Assembly: GCF_900142005.1 (NCBI RefSeq)
Contig: NZ_FQZL01000021.1
Span: 1 to 64,000, forward strand
Length of the DNA stretch: 64,000 nucleotides
Origin: Dethiosulfatibacter aminovorans DSM 17477
Lineage (GTDB): Bacteria; Bacillota; Clostridia; Tissierellales; Dethiosulfatibacteraceae
Direction of reading: 5' to 3'
Shown one piece after another: positions 9,052 through 18,097 of this stretch; positions within the stretch are counted from its first letter, which is position 1, and each line of letters begins with the position of its first letter. Both the position numbers and the translations under genes were made by a program. The notes under the pieces are model-generated. The model saw only the letters and a program-made list of their open reading frames with translations. It searched no databases and had not been told where the DNA came from.

Positions 9052-9894
9052 CTAATAATCCTTGGACAGGTCAACAAGGTTTGTAAGAAAGTTTTTCACG
9101 TTGATCTTTCCGCCGTCACTCCTCAGACCTCTTATATGATCCATCTCATATTTGACGGTTTCAAAGCCAAAGAGGGAGTTTGAATATTTCTGGAAATATT
9201 CGCTTAAATTGTCTTCCAGCCCCAGGTTTGCTATGTTTCGCAGTGCGTGGGAAGCACAACGCCGGATACGCTGAACGGAAGACTTGTAGTCAAGATCCGT
9301 TTTTTTGAAGATATCCTTGAGATCCGAGTCGTATATGTCTATATTCTCTTTGAGCACATAAGTGCAAATTTTTACTATGTCGCTGTATCCCGATTTTCCA
9401 GATACTCCAAGTATCCTCAGTATGGCCCTTGCATTTTCAGTATAGTCTTCCTGGGCTGAATCTGTCTGCGAGTTGTCCATGTTGAATATCTGATGGATCT
9501 GTTTCAGCTTTTCCTGAAGCTGTACCTTTTCATACAGATTTTTCAGGATGTGTGAAACCTCAACTATGTTTATGGGTTTGTTTATATAGTATTCGATTCC
9601 TTTGGAATATGCTTCAGCAATCATTCCCTTGTCGCTTACTTTTGAAAGCATTATGAAGTTGGCATCGGTCAGGACTTTCTCAAGCTTTTCTATAAGGGAA
9701 GGTCCGTCGATGCAGGGCATCATGTAGTCGACTATTACAACCTGCGGCTTCAGGATTTCAATGTCCTTGATTGACTCAAGGGGCTTGGTGGTATACCCGA
9801 CGACCGTTCCGAGGTCGTTTTCTTCAATGAGGAATTTCAGGCTTTTAAGAACGGCCTGGTCGTCGTCTATAAGATAAATTTTCTGGTTTCTCAT
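9052..9894 (-). CDS. GlnL/YcbB-like response regulator
   Basis: A 280-residue response regulator. An N-terminal receiver domain (LIDDDQ, phospho-acceptor in VIVDYMMP near residue 56, conserved KP in YINKPINI near 106) is joined to a C-terminal YcbB-type DNA-binding domain rather than an OmpR or NarL helix-turn-helix. In Bacillus the GlnK-GlnL pair controls glutamine uptake and use. The gene overlaps the histidine kinase gene by 4 bases, and the antiporter lies next downstream. The likely target is that transporter. The name follows the family only. Confidence 0.85.
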   Translation of the reverse strand: MRNQKIYLIDDDQAVLKSLKFLIEENDLGTVVGYTTKPLESIKDIEILKPQVVIVDYMMPCIDGPSLIEKLEKVLTDANFIMLSKVSDKGMIAEAYSKGIEYYINKPINIVEVSHILKNLYEKVQLQEKLKQIHQIFNMDNSQTDSAQEDYTENARAILRILGVSGKSGYSDIVKICTYVLKENIDIYDSDLKDIFKKTDLDYKSSVQRIRRCASHALRNIANLGLEDNLSEYFQKYSNSLFGFETVKYEMDHIRGLRSDGGKINVKNFLTNLVDLSKDY

Positions 9895-11138
9895 ATGTCA
9901 CCTCTCAAGTTTGCTATTGGGATTTCTATTTTCATTTCAGTGCCTGTGCCGACTTTCGAGTCTATGGCCAGCCTTCCGTTGAAATGGGTTTCTATAAGGT
10001 CCTTGACTATGGATAGTCCAAGACCCCTGAATATATCACCAGTCTCCATATTGAACTTGGTTGAGAAGCCGGGGAAGAATACATCGTCAATATATTCGGG
10101 CTTTATGCCGCAGCCGTTGTCCCTGATGGTGAAAATGCAGGCATCGTCCTGCCTTTCCGTTTCGATGTCTATTCTAGGATACTTTGTCTTGCCAAAGGCT
10201 TCCAGGGAGTTGTTGATCATATTCCTCAATATGGAGGTCAGATAATAGTGTTCCTTTATCTTTTCGTTGAAGTTGATGGCTATTCGCAGATTCACTTCGC
10301 TCTTGTCTATTGAGGCTGTTATTATCTTTACTATGTCGGCTATGTCCATTGGAACGGATTCCATCTTGTCGTCCTCGAGTATATCGAGTCCCTTTACAAC
10401 CTGCTGGTAGTCCTTTTTGACCTCGTGAATGTCCTTTGCAAATTCAAGGGTCATTTTTTCAAGCCCTTCGTTGTTTTCGCCTTCCGCTACTGCCTTGTGT
10501 ATTTCAAAGCCTTTTTTCATAAGTGATTCGATCTGGTCCATGTTCTTCTTTATATAGTAGCTTTCGCTCTTGAAAAATGAAGTGAGCATATAGAGTTTCT
10601 CATATCTTTTGAGGTGGTCTCTCTTGTCCATTATTGACTTGTAGGTTTCCAGAAGGAGGATAAGTGCAAACACTATTATGGCTCTTACTACAGCTACTCC
10701 AATTATGAGAAGAATCATGGAGTCTTCCATTTCCGTGACTCTTGTCCTTACGCCAAGCTCAACAAGGTTGGACAGGAAATCGCACATGAGGATTGCCAGG
10801 ATGAAGTCCGAAAGCTGGTGCCGTTTCTTTCTTGTATACAGCAGGTAGAAAAAGAAGGCATAGGCTACATAGAAGAATATGTCGGGATAGACCATGACGG
10901 CTGCTTCAGACAATGTGTATCCTCTGAATATCTCGATTAGGTATCTGAAGCAGGGTGACATTACGGCCACAATCAATACGGTCTTGAAGGCGGAAAGATA
11001 GTCGTAGATGTACAACAAGATTGGAAGAATTATTATGGATGATGTAATAAGAAATCCTTCCGAGAAGAATTTCAGATGAAACTGTGATCCGACCGATACG
11101 AAGAGGCCTATGAGAATCATTTGCTTTAAGTCTTTCAT
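9891..11138 (-). CDS. Sensor histidine kinase, GlnK-like
   Basis: A 415-residue membrane kinase. About six hydrophobic segments fill residues 1-170. A coiled linker follows, then a C-terminal HATPase domain with the N box NMINNSLEAF, the G1 box DNGCGI and the G2 region FRGLGLSIVKDLI. The phospho-acceptor histidine is not in a standard HisKA motif. The candidate is in the DIHEVKKDYQQV helix, as in the DHp of GlnK/CitA-like kinases. It is translationally coupled to the YcbB-type regulator. The signal is probably an amino acid or other small solute sensed at or within the membrane. Confidence 0.85.
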   Translation of the reverse strand: MKDLKQMILIGLFVSVGSQFHLKFFSEGFLITSSIIILPILLYIYDYLSAFKTVLIVAVMSPCFRYLIEIFRGYTLSEAAVMVYPDIFFYVAYAFFFYLLYTRKKRHQLSDFILAILMCDFLSNLVELGVRTRVTEMEDSMILLIIGVAVVRAIIVFALILLLETYKSIMDKRDHLKRYEKLYMLTSFFKSESYYIKKNMDQIESLMKKGFEIHKAVAEGENNEGLEKMTLEFAKDIHEVKKDYQQVVKGLDILEDDKMESVPMDIADIVKIITASIDKSEVNLRIAINFNEKIKEHYYLTSILRNMINNSLEAFGKTKYPRIDIETERQDDACIFTIRDNGCGIKPEYIDDVFFPGFSTKFNMETGDIFRGLGLSIVKDLIETHFNGRLAIDSKVGTGTEMKIEIPIANLRGDI

Positions 11139-11302
11139 ATATACTCCATGCCAGTATTATGCATTATGATTCAACAGTGAATCCTTGCACATATAGACCA
11201 TTATACTACTCTTCCATGCAATAAGTCCATATGGTAAAATTGACTGAGGTGTATTCATTTCATGTGATATGGTATAATGAATACCAATGAGGGAGGATTG
11301 TC

Positions 11303-12667
11303 ATGAAGATGAATCAGATGGAATACAGTGAATTCGTCAAGTTGGTTGATGAGCTTTTTGACGAGATAATCATTTACGACAACAACTATAATATCGTTTA
11401 TGTCAATAAAGCCTGCGAAAGACATTATGGAATGACCAAGGACGAGATGATGAACAGGTCCTTTTATGATTTTGCCGGAAAGTACTGGGATGCATCCATA
11501 CTTCCATATGTATACGAAACGAAAAAGGCAGCGAGACAGCACCAGGGCACAAAGCTTGGTGCCAGCATACTGACTATAGCGGTTCCCGTATTCAGTGATG
11601 ACGGTGAACTCACCCATGTAGTCATGAATGTGAGGGATTGCATAGAAGACGACAAAAGCCAGAATATTTTCAATCTTGAAGCTGTCAATGTGGATATAGA
11701 GATGCAGGGGACATCTGAAATCGTATATTCAAGCAAGTCAATGGATGAAGTTCTAAACCTATCAAGAACTATTGCGCAGATTGACTCACCCTGCCTCATA
11801 ACAGGAGAATCTGGAGTGGGAAAGAGCCTCATAGGTAAATACATATATGAAAACGGCAGCAGGAAGGATGGTCCATTCGTACACATCAACTGCGCCGCCA
11901 TCAACAAGGAACTTCTTGAATCCGAGCTTTACGGTTATGTCAAGGGTTCCTTCACCGGAGCCAGAAAGGAAGGAAAGATCGGACTGGTGAAGGAGGCCGA
12001 CGGAGGAGTTCTTTTCCTTGACGAGATAACGGAGATTCCCTACAAGATACAGGCCAAGCTTCTTCAATTTATTCAGGAAAAGAAGTTTTATCCGGTGGGG
12101 GGAACCAAGCCGGAATTTGTTGATGTCAAGATAATAGCGGCCACCAACAAGGATATCAAGAAAATTGTGGATACGGGAGGATTCAGGGAGGACCTGTACT
12201 ACAGGATAAACGTATTTGAGATATTCATACCGCCTCTCAGAGAGAGAAGGGAGGACATACTTCTGCTGTGCAATTTCTATCTGAACAAATATAATGAAAA
12301 ATACAAAAAAATGCACAGGTTTTCCAAGGAGGTCAAGGATATCTTCGTGAACTACTCATGGAGAGGAAATACAAGGGAGCTGTCTCATATAATAGAGAGA
12401 CTTGTTGTTGTCAGCAAGGATGTTGAAATCATGCCATGGCATCTTCCGAAGCATTTTTATGAAATATCCGGTGATTATAGTGATTTCAATCTATCCGTTG
12501 ACGGGAATTTTGATGACATGATGATGAAATATGAAGGAGATATAGTAAGAAGAGCTTATGAAGAGGCGAATTCAACCAGAAAACTGGCTAAAAAACTTGG
12601 AATAACTCAGACGAGGGCTGCCAAGCTGTGCAGGAAATACATATGTGAATCGAAAGCGACACAGTGA
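11303..12667 (+). CDS. Sigma-54 activator with PAS domain
   Basis: A 454-residue sigma-54 enhancer-binding protein. A PAS sensor domain (residues about 10-120) is followed by the AAA+ core with Walker A GESGVGKS, GSFTGAR (the sigma-54 contact loop) and GGVLFLDEITE. A C-terminal Fis-type helix-turn-helix (TRKLAKKLGITQTRAAKL) ends the protein. GGAGGATTGTC precedes the ATG. A terminator and a perfect -24/-12 promoter separate it from the four-gene operon downstream, which it almost certainly activates. The PAS ligand is probably the operon's substrate. Confidence 0.93.
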   Translation: MKMNQMEYSEFVKLVDELFDEIIIYDNNYNIVYVNKACERHYGMTKDEMMNRSFYDFAGKYWDASILPYVYETKKAARQHQGTKLGASILTIAVPVFSDDGELTHVVMNVRDCIEDDKSQNIFNLEAVNVDIEMQGTSEIVYSSKSMDEVLNLSRTIAQIDSPCLITGESGVGKSLIGKYIYENGSRKDGPFVHINCAAINKELLESELYGYVKGSFTGARKEGKIGLVKEADGGVLFLDEITEIPYKIQAKLLQFIQEKKFYPVGGTKPEFVDVKIIAATNKDIKKIVDTGGFREDLYYRINVFEIFIPPLRERREDILLLCNFYLNKYNEKYKKMHRFSKEVKDIFVNYSWRGNTRELSHIIERLVVVSKDVEIMPWHLPKHFYEISGDYSDFNLSVDGNFDDMMMKYEGDIVRRAYEEANSTRKLAKKLGITQTRAAKLCRKYICESKATQ

Positions 12668-12681
12668 ATTGCTTTCGATTC
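12647..12681. promoter_or_regulatory. Inverted repeat, candidate upstream activator site
   Basis: GAATCGAAAGC (12647-12657) and GCTTTCGATTC (12671-12681) are a perfect 11-bp inverted repeat spanning the activator stop codon, 155-190 bp upstream of the -24 box. This is a suitable distance for an enhancer-binding protein. It lacks a T-run, which argues against a terminator. Confidence 0.5.
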
Positions 12682-12726
12682 GCTTGAGATAAAGACTTTG
12701 AAAACAGTAATGTTCAAATAATATGA

Positions 12727-12767
12727 CGAAAAATCGAGGCGAAAACGACTCGGTTTTTCGTTTTTTT
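12727..12767 (+). terminator. Terminator of the sigma-54 activator gene
   Basis: CGAAAAATCGAG / CTCGGTTTTTCG forms a 12-bp stem (one G-T pair) with a 10-base loop, followed by T7. Confidence 0.88.
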
Positions 12768-12807
12768 GGAAGTTTTTTCATCAGAAAAAATGATTCATAT
12801 CTGGAAG

Positions 12808-12823
12808 CGTTGAAATTCCAACG
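12808..12823. promoter_or_regulatory. 16-bp near-palindrome beside the -24 box
   Basis: CGTTGAAATTCCAACG is palindromic but for one position. It ends 11 bases before the -24 element, close enough for a repressor or a proximal activator site. Confidence 0.4.
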
Positions 12824-12834
12824 TTGAAAAAAGT

Positions 12835-12850
12835 TGGCACGGATATTGCT
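12835..12850 (+). promoter_or_regulatory. Sigma-54 promoter of the catabolic operon
   Basis: TGGCAC-GGATA-TTGCT matches the -24/-12 consensus exactly, with GG and GC correctly spaced. Transcription should begin about 12 bases later, near 12862, leaving a short leader before the enolase-superfamily gene at 12894. Confidence 0.9.
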
Positions 12851-12893
12851 TTATAGATAGGCAGTTGTCGACAATAAATTTAGGAGGAATCAT

Positions 12894-14012
12894 ATGTATA
12901 TTACAGATGTGGAAGTTATTTGCCTGAGGGTTCCGCCCAGGGGAAAGATATGCGTCTGGGGAGAAGATGCGGTTGTAGTAAGGATACATACTGACGAAGG
13001 TATAACTGGAGTAGGAGAATCCGATACATCGCCACTAGTGGTGAAGAGCATCATAGAGACACCCAATTCCAATCTTGCATGCTTCGGCTTAAAGGAAGTG
13101 CTGCTGGGGAAGAATCCACTGGAGATAGAAAAACTGTGGAAGGAAATGTATGAAAAATCAAATTATCTTGGAAGAAGGGGAGCGGGAATTCATGCCATCA
13201 GTGCTGTTGACATAGCGTTATGGGACATCGCAGGGAAGTATAACAACAAACCCGTATATGAGCTTCTTGGAGGAAAGCACAGGGATGAAATAAGGGCCTA
13301 TGGAACCTTCATACCTGCAGACACGCCTGAAGAGAACAGGGCGATTGTAAGAAAGCTTAAGGACAAGGGATTCACAAGCCTCAAGTTCGGAGGAGGAATA
13401 CTTGGAGACGATCCTGATACCGACTATGATATAATAAAGGCAGTAAGAGAAGAGGCGGGAGAGGGATTTGAACTTCAGATTGATCTGGCTGCAAAGTGGA
13501 AGACTCCGGAGCATACGCTCATGATGGCAAGAAGACTGGAGGAGTTCAACCTTAACTGGATAGAGGAACCTGTCGGGTCGGACGATTTGAGAGGCTACAG
13601 GGACCTGGGCGATTCAATAAAGCCCATGATAGCGGGAGGAGAGACACTTACTACTGCATACGAGTTTGAATCTTTTCTTTCAATAGGAAAGCCTGACCTC
13701 ATACAGCCTGACATCACAAGGTGCGGAGGGATCACTGAAGCCAGAAAGATATATGACCTGTCAAGGGAATACAATGTCAAACTGGTGCCTCATGGATTCA
13801 GTACCGGAATACTCATAGCAGCAACGGCACATTTCCTTGCATCATGCGAGACTACTGATCTGATCGAGTATTCTCAGAGCACAAGTCCTCTCTTTAAACA
13901 TCTGGTGAAAAACCAGATACCATTTGAAAACGGTGTCATAAAGGTTCCTGAGGCGCCCGGTCTTGGGGTAGAGTTGGATGAGGATATAATTGAAAAATAT
14001 AGGATGATATAA
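12894..14012 (+). CDS. Enolase-superfamily dehydratase/epimerase (mandelate racemase type)
   Basis: A 372-residue enolase-superfamily enzyme. The three metal ligands are seen as QIDLAAKW (Asp), WIEEPV (Glu) and GGETLTT (Glu). The mandelate racemase-type Asp-His pair is in QPDITRCGG and VPHGFSTG. The second-strand catalytic position reads SLKFGG, with one lysine. This layout belongs to acid-sugar dehydratases and related racemases. First gene of the sigma-54 operon, AGGAGG before ATG. Its neighbours (BCCT transporter, UxaA-type lyase) suggest it dehydrates or epimerises an imported hydroxy acid or hydroxy-betaine. The substrate cannot be named. Confidence 0.88.
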   Translation: MYITDVEVICLRVPPRGKICVWGEDAVVVRIHTDEGITGVGESDTSPLVVKSIIETPNSNLACFGLKEVLLGKNPLEIEKLWKEMYEKSNYLGRRGAGIHAISAVDIALWDIAGKYNNKPVYELLGGKHRDEIRAYGTFIPADTPEENRAIVRKLKDKGFTSLKFGGGILGDDPDTDYDIIKAVREEAGEGFELQIDLAAKWKTPEHTLMMARRLEEFNLNWIEEPVGSDDLRGYRDLGDSIKPMIAGGETLTTAYEFESFLSIGKPDLIQPDITRCGGITEARKIYDLSREYNVKLVPHGFSTGILIAATAHFLASCETTDLIEYSQSTSPLFKHLVKNQIPFENGVIKVPEAPGLGVELDEDIIEKYRMI

Positions 14013-14030
14013 AGGAAAGGAATGATAATA

Positions 14031-15554
14031 ATGGATAAAAGAATTGATAAACTTTTAATTTCTGTGAGCGTTTCTGTCGTACTTCTTGTAGTAGGGCTGC
14101 TGTACAGTTTTCCTGAAAGGTCCCAGGCGGTGGCCAACAGGATTTTTGGAGCCATGACAAATATATTCGGCTCGGTGACTTTACTGTTCACATTTTTAGG
14201 ATTTTTGCTGCTGGTGGGAGTTGCTGTCAGCAAGTATGGAAAGATAAGGCTTGGGGACGAGGATCCTCAGTATTCAACCTTCAAGTGGGTTGCAATGATG
14301 ATCAGCTGCGGTTTGGGATCGGCAACTGTTTACTGGGCATTTATTGAATGGGCATATTATATCGGAACACCGGGTCTTGGAATCGAGGCGGGTACACAGA
14401 GAGCCTTCGAGATGGCGCTTCCGTACAACATGTTCCATTGGGGCTTTTCAGCATGGACACTCTATGCACTGGTTGGACTGCCAATGTGCTACCACTTCTA
14501 TGTGAGGAAAAACCAAGGCCTTAGCCTTAGCGCAATGATAAGCGCATCAACAGGAATCAAGCAGAACGGATTCATAGGAAGACTTGTAGATGTAATGTTC
14601 ATTTTCATTTGCTTCGGTGGTCTGAGCATCACTTTGGGTGTATCAGTGCCTTTGGTTTCAAGGGTTTTGTCAAGTGTAATAGGAATTGAACCTTCATTTG
14701 CCATGAATGTAGTACTGATACTTGTCATATCGGTTGTATATTCACTGAGTTCATACATAGGCATACAGAAGGGAATGTCCAGAATATCGAATTGGAATAC
14801 AAAGCTTGCCATAGTTTTTTGTATCTTCATAATAATCCTTGGACCCGGAATGTTCATAATCAACAATATTGTCAATTCACTTGGTCTTATGCTTCAGAAC
14901 TTCGTACAGATGAGCCTTTATACGGATTCAATAGGCCAGTCCGGATTCCCTCAGTCATGGACAATATTCTACTGGCTGTATTGGATTACATATGCTCCAT
15001 TCACAGGCATATTCATTGCCAAGGTTTCCAAGGGAAGGACACTGAGGTCTGTAATAGTAAATACCATAGTAAGTGGAAGTATAGGATGTTTCTTCTTCTT
15101 CGGCGTAATTTCAAGCCTTTCGATGGAAAGACAGCTGAGTGGTGCTGTTGACATGGTTGGTATGCTGGCCAACGGACAGGACACCCTGGCAATAATTGAA
15201 GTCATGAACACATTGCCTTTCAGTGAAATATTCATGATCGTGTTCTGCATAGTATCAGTGTTGTTCCTTTCAACGACCCTTGACGGAGCGGCGTTCACAA
15301 TGGCGTCTACAGCTACGCCTGGACTCAAGGAAAACGAGGAGCCACATCCCATGCACAGGCTGTTCTGGTGTATAGCGCTGGCGCTGGTACCTTTGACTAT
15401 GATATTCATTGGAGCCAATCTCAATACGATCAAGACAGCTGCAATACTTACAGGAGTTCCAATCATCTTCATCATGATCGTCATGGTGAAAGGATGGATG
15501 GGTTGGATGACTGAAGACGGTAAAGCGGAAGACAAAAAAGAGGCGACAATATGA
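14031..15554 (+). CDS. BCCT-family betaine/carnitine-type transporter
   Basis: A 507-residue transporter with 12 hydrophobic segments, of the betaine/carnitine/choline family. The tryptophan-rich segment WTIFYWLYWITYAPFTGIF followed by AKVSKGRTLR matches the substrate-binding TM8 region of CaiT-like members. The unwound TM3 region reads SCGLGSATVYWAF. The short termini resemble the antiporter CaiT rather than osmoregulated BetP. Start 14031 was preferred over 14022 because GGAAAGG would lie only one base from the earlier ATG. The stop overlaps the next gene's ATG (ATGA), so they are coupled. The cargo is probably a quaternary amine or related zwitterion. Confidence 0.92.
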   Translation: MDKRIDKLLISVSVSVVLLVVGLLYSFPERSQAVANRIFGAMTNIFGSVTLLFTFLGFLLLVGVAVSKYGKIRLGDEDPQYSTFKWVAMMISCGLGSATVYWAFIEWAYYIGTPGLGIEAGTQRAFEMALPYNMFHWGFSAWTLYALVGLPMCYHFYVRKNQGLSLSAMISASTGIKQNGFIGRLVDVMFIFICFGGLSITLGVSVPLVSRVLSSVIGIEPSFAMNVVLILVISVVYSLSSYIGIQKGMSRISNWNTKLAIVFCIFIIILGPGMFIINNIVNSLGLMLQNFVQMSLYTDSIGQSGFPQSWTIFYWLYWITYAPFTGIFIAKVSKGRTLRSVIVNTIVSGSIGCFFFFGVISSLSMERQLSGAVDMVGMLANGQDTLAIIEVMNTLPFSEIFMIVFCIVSVLFLSTTLDGAAFTMASTATPGLKENEEPHPMHRLFWCIALALVPLTMIFIGANLNTIKTAAILTGVPIIFIMIVMVKGWMGWMTEDGKAEDKKEATI

Positions 15555-15916
15555 AAAGATTTGTAAGGATGAACCATAAGGATACGGTTGCTACGGCTCT
15601 TGACGATTTCAAGGCAGGGGACCTTGCTCAGGTTTATTCAGAAGAGAATGAACATATTCTTGACTGCCGGTGCATAGACGACATACCCTTCGGAAACAAG
15701 ATAGCCCTTGTGGATATCGAAGAAGGTGAAAATGTTATAAAGTACGGAGCTGTCATAGGGGAATGCACAAGGGGTATTGGAAAAGGTGGACTGGTTCATG
15801 TCCACAATGTTAAAAGCCTTGTGGTAGACATCCCGGAAACCTTCAAGAAAGAAATTATGAGACAGATGAATATAGATCAGGTGGGAGGTGAAATTCATGA
15901 AATTCATGGGATATGA
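15551..15916 (+). CDS. UxaA/SuyA-type lyase small subunit (SAF domain)
   Basis: A 121-residue SAF-domain protein matching the N-terminal part of altronate dehydratase (UxaA), or the small subunit of sulfolactate sulfo-lyase (SuyA). Characteristic parts are MNHKDTVATAL, IPFGNKIAL and GGLVHVHNVKS. It overlaps the transporter by 4 bases and the large subunit by 20. The enzyme is split into two genes here, as in SuyAB and some galactarate or altronate dehydratases. With the large subunit it should form an iron-dependent beta-eliminating lyase. Confidence 0.87.
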   Translation: MKRFVRMNHKDTVATALDDFKAGDLAQVYSEENEHILDCRCIDDIPFGNKIALVDIEEGENVIKYGAVIGECTRGIGKGGLVHVHNVKSLVVDIPETFKKEIMRQMNIDQVGGEIHEIHGI

Positions 15917-17078
15917 AAGGCCTGACGGAACAGTAGGAATCAGGAACAAGCTCCTAATAATAGCAGTGGATGAATGCTGCGAGGGAATAGCCAGGGGCAT
16001 AGAAAAAGAATTTGAAGAAGCAGTGGTTTTGACAAACTGGTACACATGCATGCTGGGAGGAAACGAAGAGACCTTCAATCAGATGGTGGCAGTTGGGAAA
16101 AATCCCAATGTTGCAGGAGTATTGGTTATTGCAATGGGGTGCGGAAGCATACTTCCTGAGCAGATTGCTGACAGGATTGCCGAATCGGGAAAGATGACGG
16201 ACACACTGACATGCCAAAAGGAAGGCGGAACTAGAAAGGCAGTTGAAGCCGGAATAGGGAAGATGAAGAAAATCCGGGATTATGCACTTTCCTTTGAAAG
16301 GAAGGAAATACCTGTGTCCAGACTTATTGTTGGAGTCAAATGCGGAGGATCCGATACCAGCTCGGGAATAGCATCCAACCCAAGTGTGGGAGATGCCGTG
16401 GACAAGATGGTGGACCTGGGCGCCACATGCATCGCCGGCGAGCTTTTCGAATTGCAGGGATGTCAGGAAGTTCTTGACGGAAGGGCTTCATCGCCTGAAG
16501 TTGCAGAAAAGATAAATCATCTCATAGAGAACGAGAGATTAAGGTGGAGTGTCGAAGGCACCGATGTTGAAACCATGAGCATAGGTAACAGTGTAGGCGG
16601 ACTTACAACAATAGAGGAGAAGTCCCTGGGGTCCCTTCACAAGACGGGAACAAAAGAGATTGTTGACATACTTCAGATAAACAAGGATTTCATAGATGTA
16701 CCCAAGGATCCAGGCTTCTACCTATCGGAGGCCACCATGCTTTGCGGAGGAGCAGGCGTGAATTTCGCATCCCACGGCGCCCACATCATATTGTGGACCA
16801 GCGGCGCGGCAGGATTCAACAACTCCATAGTGCCCGTAATAAGGGTAAGCGGCAACCAGGACCTTTTCAACGACGACATGGATGTTGATGCAAGGGGTAT
16901 AATGACTGGCGAGGAATCCATTGGACAGGTGTCGGACAGGATAGTCGAGAAAATAATTGAAACGGCTGACGGGCAGAAGACAAGCATAGAAGGCATTGGA
17001 GAGTCTACCCTTACCCTCTACCAGAAGGACCAGAGGCTTGACAAACTGCTGAACCTCAGGTGTGCAAACAGACTATAG
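15897..17078 (+). CDS. UxaA/SuyB-type lyase large subunit
   Basis: A 393-residue protein matching the C-terminal domain of UxaA/GarD/SuyB lyases. It begins MGYERPDGTVGIRNKLLI and carries conserved cysteines in CCEGI, VKCGGSDTSSG and TMLCGGAG that could bind iron. ATG 15897 is preferred because GGGAGG lies 8 bases upstream; an in-frame GTG at 15888 overlaps that ribosome site. It is the last gene of the operon and is followed by a strong terminator. The leaving group (water, sulfite or possibly an amine) is not determined by sequence alone. Confidence 0.88.
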   Translation: MKFMGYERPDGTVGIRNKLLIIAVDECCEGIARGIEKEFEEAVVLTNWYTCMLGGNEETFNQMVAVGKNPNVAGVLVIAMGCGSILPEQIADRIAESGKMTDTLTCQKEGGTRKAVEAGIGKMKKIRDYALSFERKEIPVSRLIVGVKCGGSDTSSGIASNPSVGDAVDKMVDLGATCIAGELFELQGCQEVLDGRASSPEVAEKINHLIENERLRWSVEGTDVETMSIGNSVGGLTTIEEKSLGSLHKTGTKEIVDILQINKDFIDVPKDPGFYLSEATMLCGGAGVNFASHGAHIILWTSGAAGFNNSIVPVIRVSGNQDLFNDDMDVDARGIMTGEESIGQVSDRIVEKIIETADGQKTSIEGIGESTLTLYQKDQRLDKLLNLRCANRL

Positions 17079-17116
17079 AAAATTTGAATCACTGAAGGAA
17101 TGAAGCAAAGTTTAAA

Positions 17117-17162
17117 AGGCTGCATCAAGAAGTTGAATCTATCTTGATGCAGCCTTTGTTTA
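17117..17162. terminator. Terminator of the sigma-54 operon
   Basis: A 14-bp perfect stem AGGCTGCATCAAGA / TCTTGATGCAGCCT with an 11-base loop, followed by TTTGTTT. The convergent peptidase gene ends nearby. Confidence 0.92.
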
Positions 17163-17181
17163 ACTTTCTCGATTAGCAATG

Positions 17182-18072
17182 CTACTGACTCTTGAAGAGT
17201 TCCCCGTCAAGGACCTGATGGGTGTTAACATAGGTGTTGTATATGGATATGGACCAATGGAGGTGGGGGCCTGTCGAAAATCCTGTTGATCCCACAGTTC
17301 CAACATAGTCGCCCTTTTCAAGGAAGTCTCCTTTTTCGACATCTATGGTGTCCATGTGGTAATAGCTTGTGAAGAGTCCCATTCCGTGGTCGATCACCAG
17401 AGTGTTGCCTGTAAGGGTGACATATTCGGCCAGAGCTACCCTTCCGTTGTTGCAGGCATGGATCTCAGTACCTGTGGGGGCGGCAAGGTCCAGTCCCGAA
17501 TGTCTTGTAGACGTTAGCTGGTCGTTGACAAATCTCTTCTCGCCGAAATCCGTAGTCAGTGTGAAATCATCAAAGGGGAGGATAAATTTTCCTTCCCAGT
17601 ATTTTTCCTTGTCTGAATTGCCTCTTGCCGTCTGTACCCTTTCCCTGAACTCCCTATAGGCATCGTCGTTGTTTGTCGATTCATATACTTCATCTGATAC
17701 GTAGAGATACTGTATCTTGAAATCCCAGTCTGTCAGCATTATTTCACTGGAAAGGTCATAGTGCCTGCCGAGATTCAGGTCATCTACAGATACATCCACA
17801 GAGTAGGCGCCGGCCTCCTCCCAGATATCTATGGGTATGAAGAAATAGTATGCTCCATCAATGAGGCCTTCCGAGAGAAGACCGTGTGAAATATCTGTAG
17901 CCATTGTTATTTCACTGTTGACCGGAGGATTTTCTACGCTGAGGACAAGAATATTTCCCGGGCAATTATATTCGGATTCGAGTACAAGCTCAGGTGGCTG
18001 TAAAGCTTCTTCCATCATGGGAACTGCAGTTGTAGAAATAAGTATCATAATATAAATGATGAAACTTTTCAT
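17182..18072 (-). CDS. Secreted M23 (LytM-type) peptidase
   Basis: A 296-residue exported protein with a short hydrophobic N-terminal signal (MKSFIIYIMILISTTAVP), a middle beta-rich region with no clear family, and a C-terminal M23 domain from about residue 170. The zinc and catalytic motifs are intact: HSGLDLAAP, and HLHWSIS near the C-terminus. GTVGSTGFSTGPHLHW is typical of active LytM enzymes. It probably cuts peptidoglycan cross-bridges outside the cell. AGGAATG-type ribosome site. Oriented towards the terminator of the sigma-54 operon. Confidence 0.92.
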   Translation of the reverse strand: MKSFIIYIMILISTTAVPMMEEALQPPELVLESEYNCPGNILVLSVENPPVNSEITMATDISHGLLSEGLIDGAYYFFIPIDIWEEAGAYSVDVSVDDLNLGRHYDLSSEIMLTDWDFKIQYLYVSDEVYESTNNDDAYREFRERVQTARGNSDKEKYWEGKFILPFDDFTLTTDFGEKRFVNDQLTSTRHSGLDLAAPTGTEIHACNNGRVALAEYVTLTGNTLVIDHGMGLFTSYYHMDTIDVEKGDFLEKGDYVGTVGSTGFSTGPHLHWSISIYNTYVNTHQVLDGELFKSQ

Positions 18073-18097
18073 AGCATTCCTCCAAATTTATTTAAAG

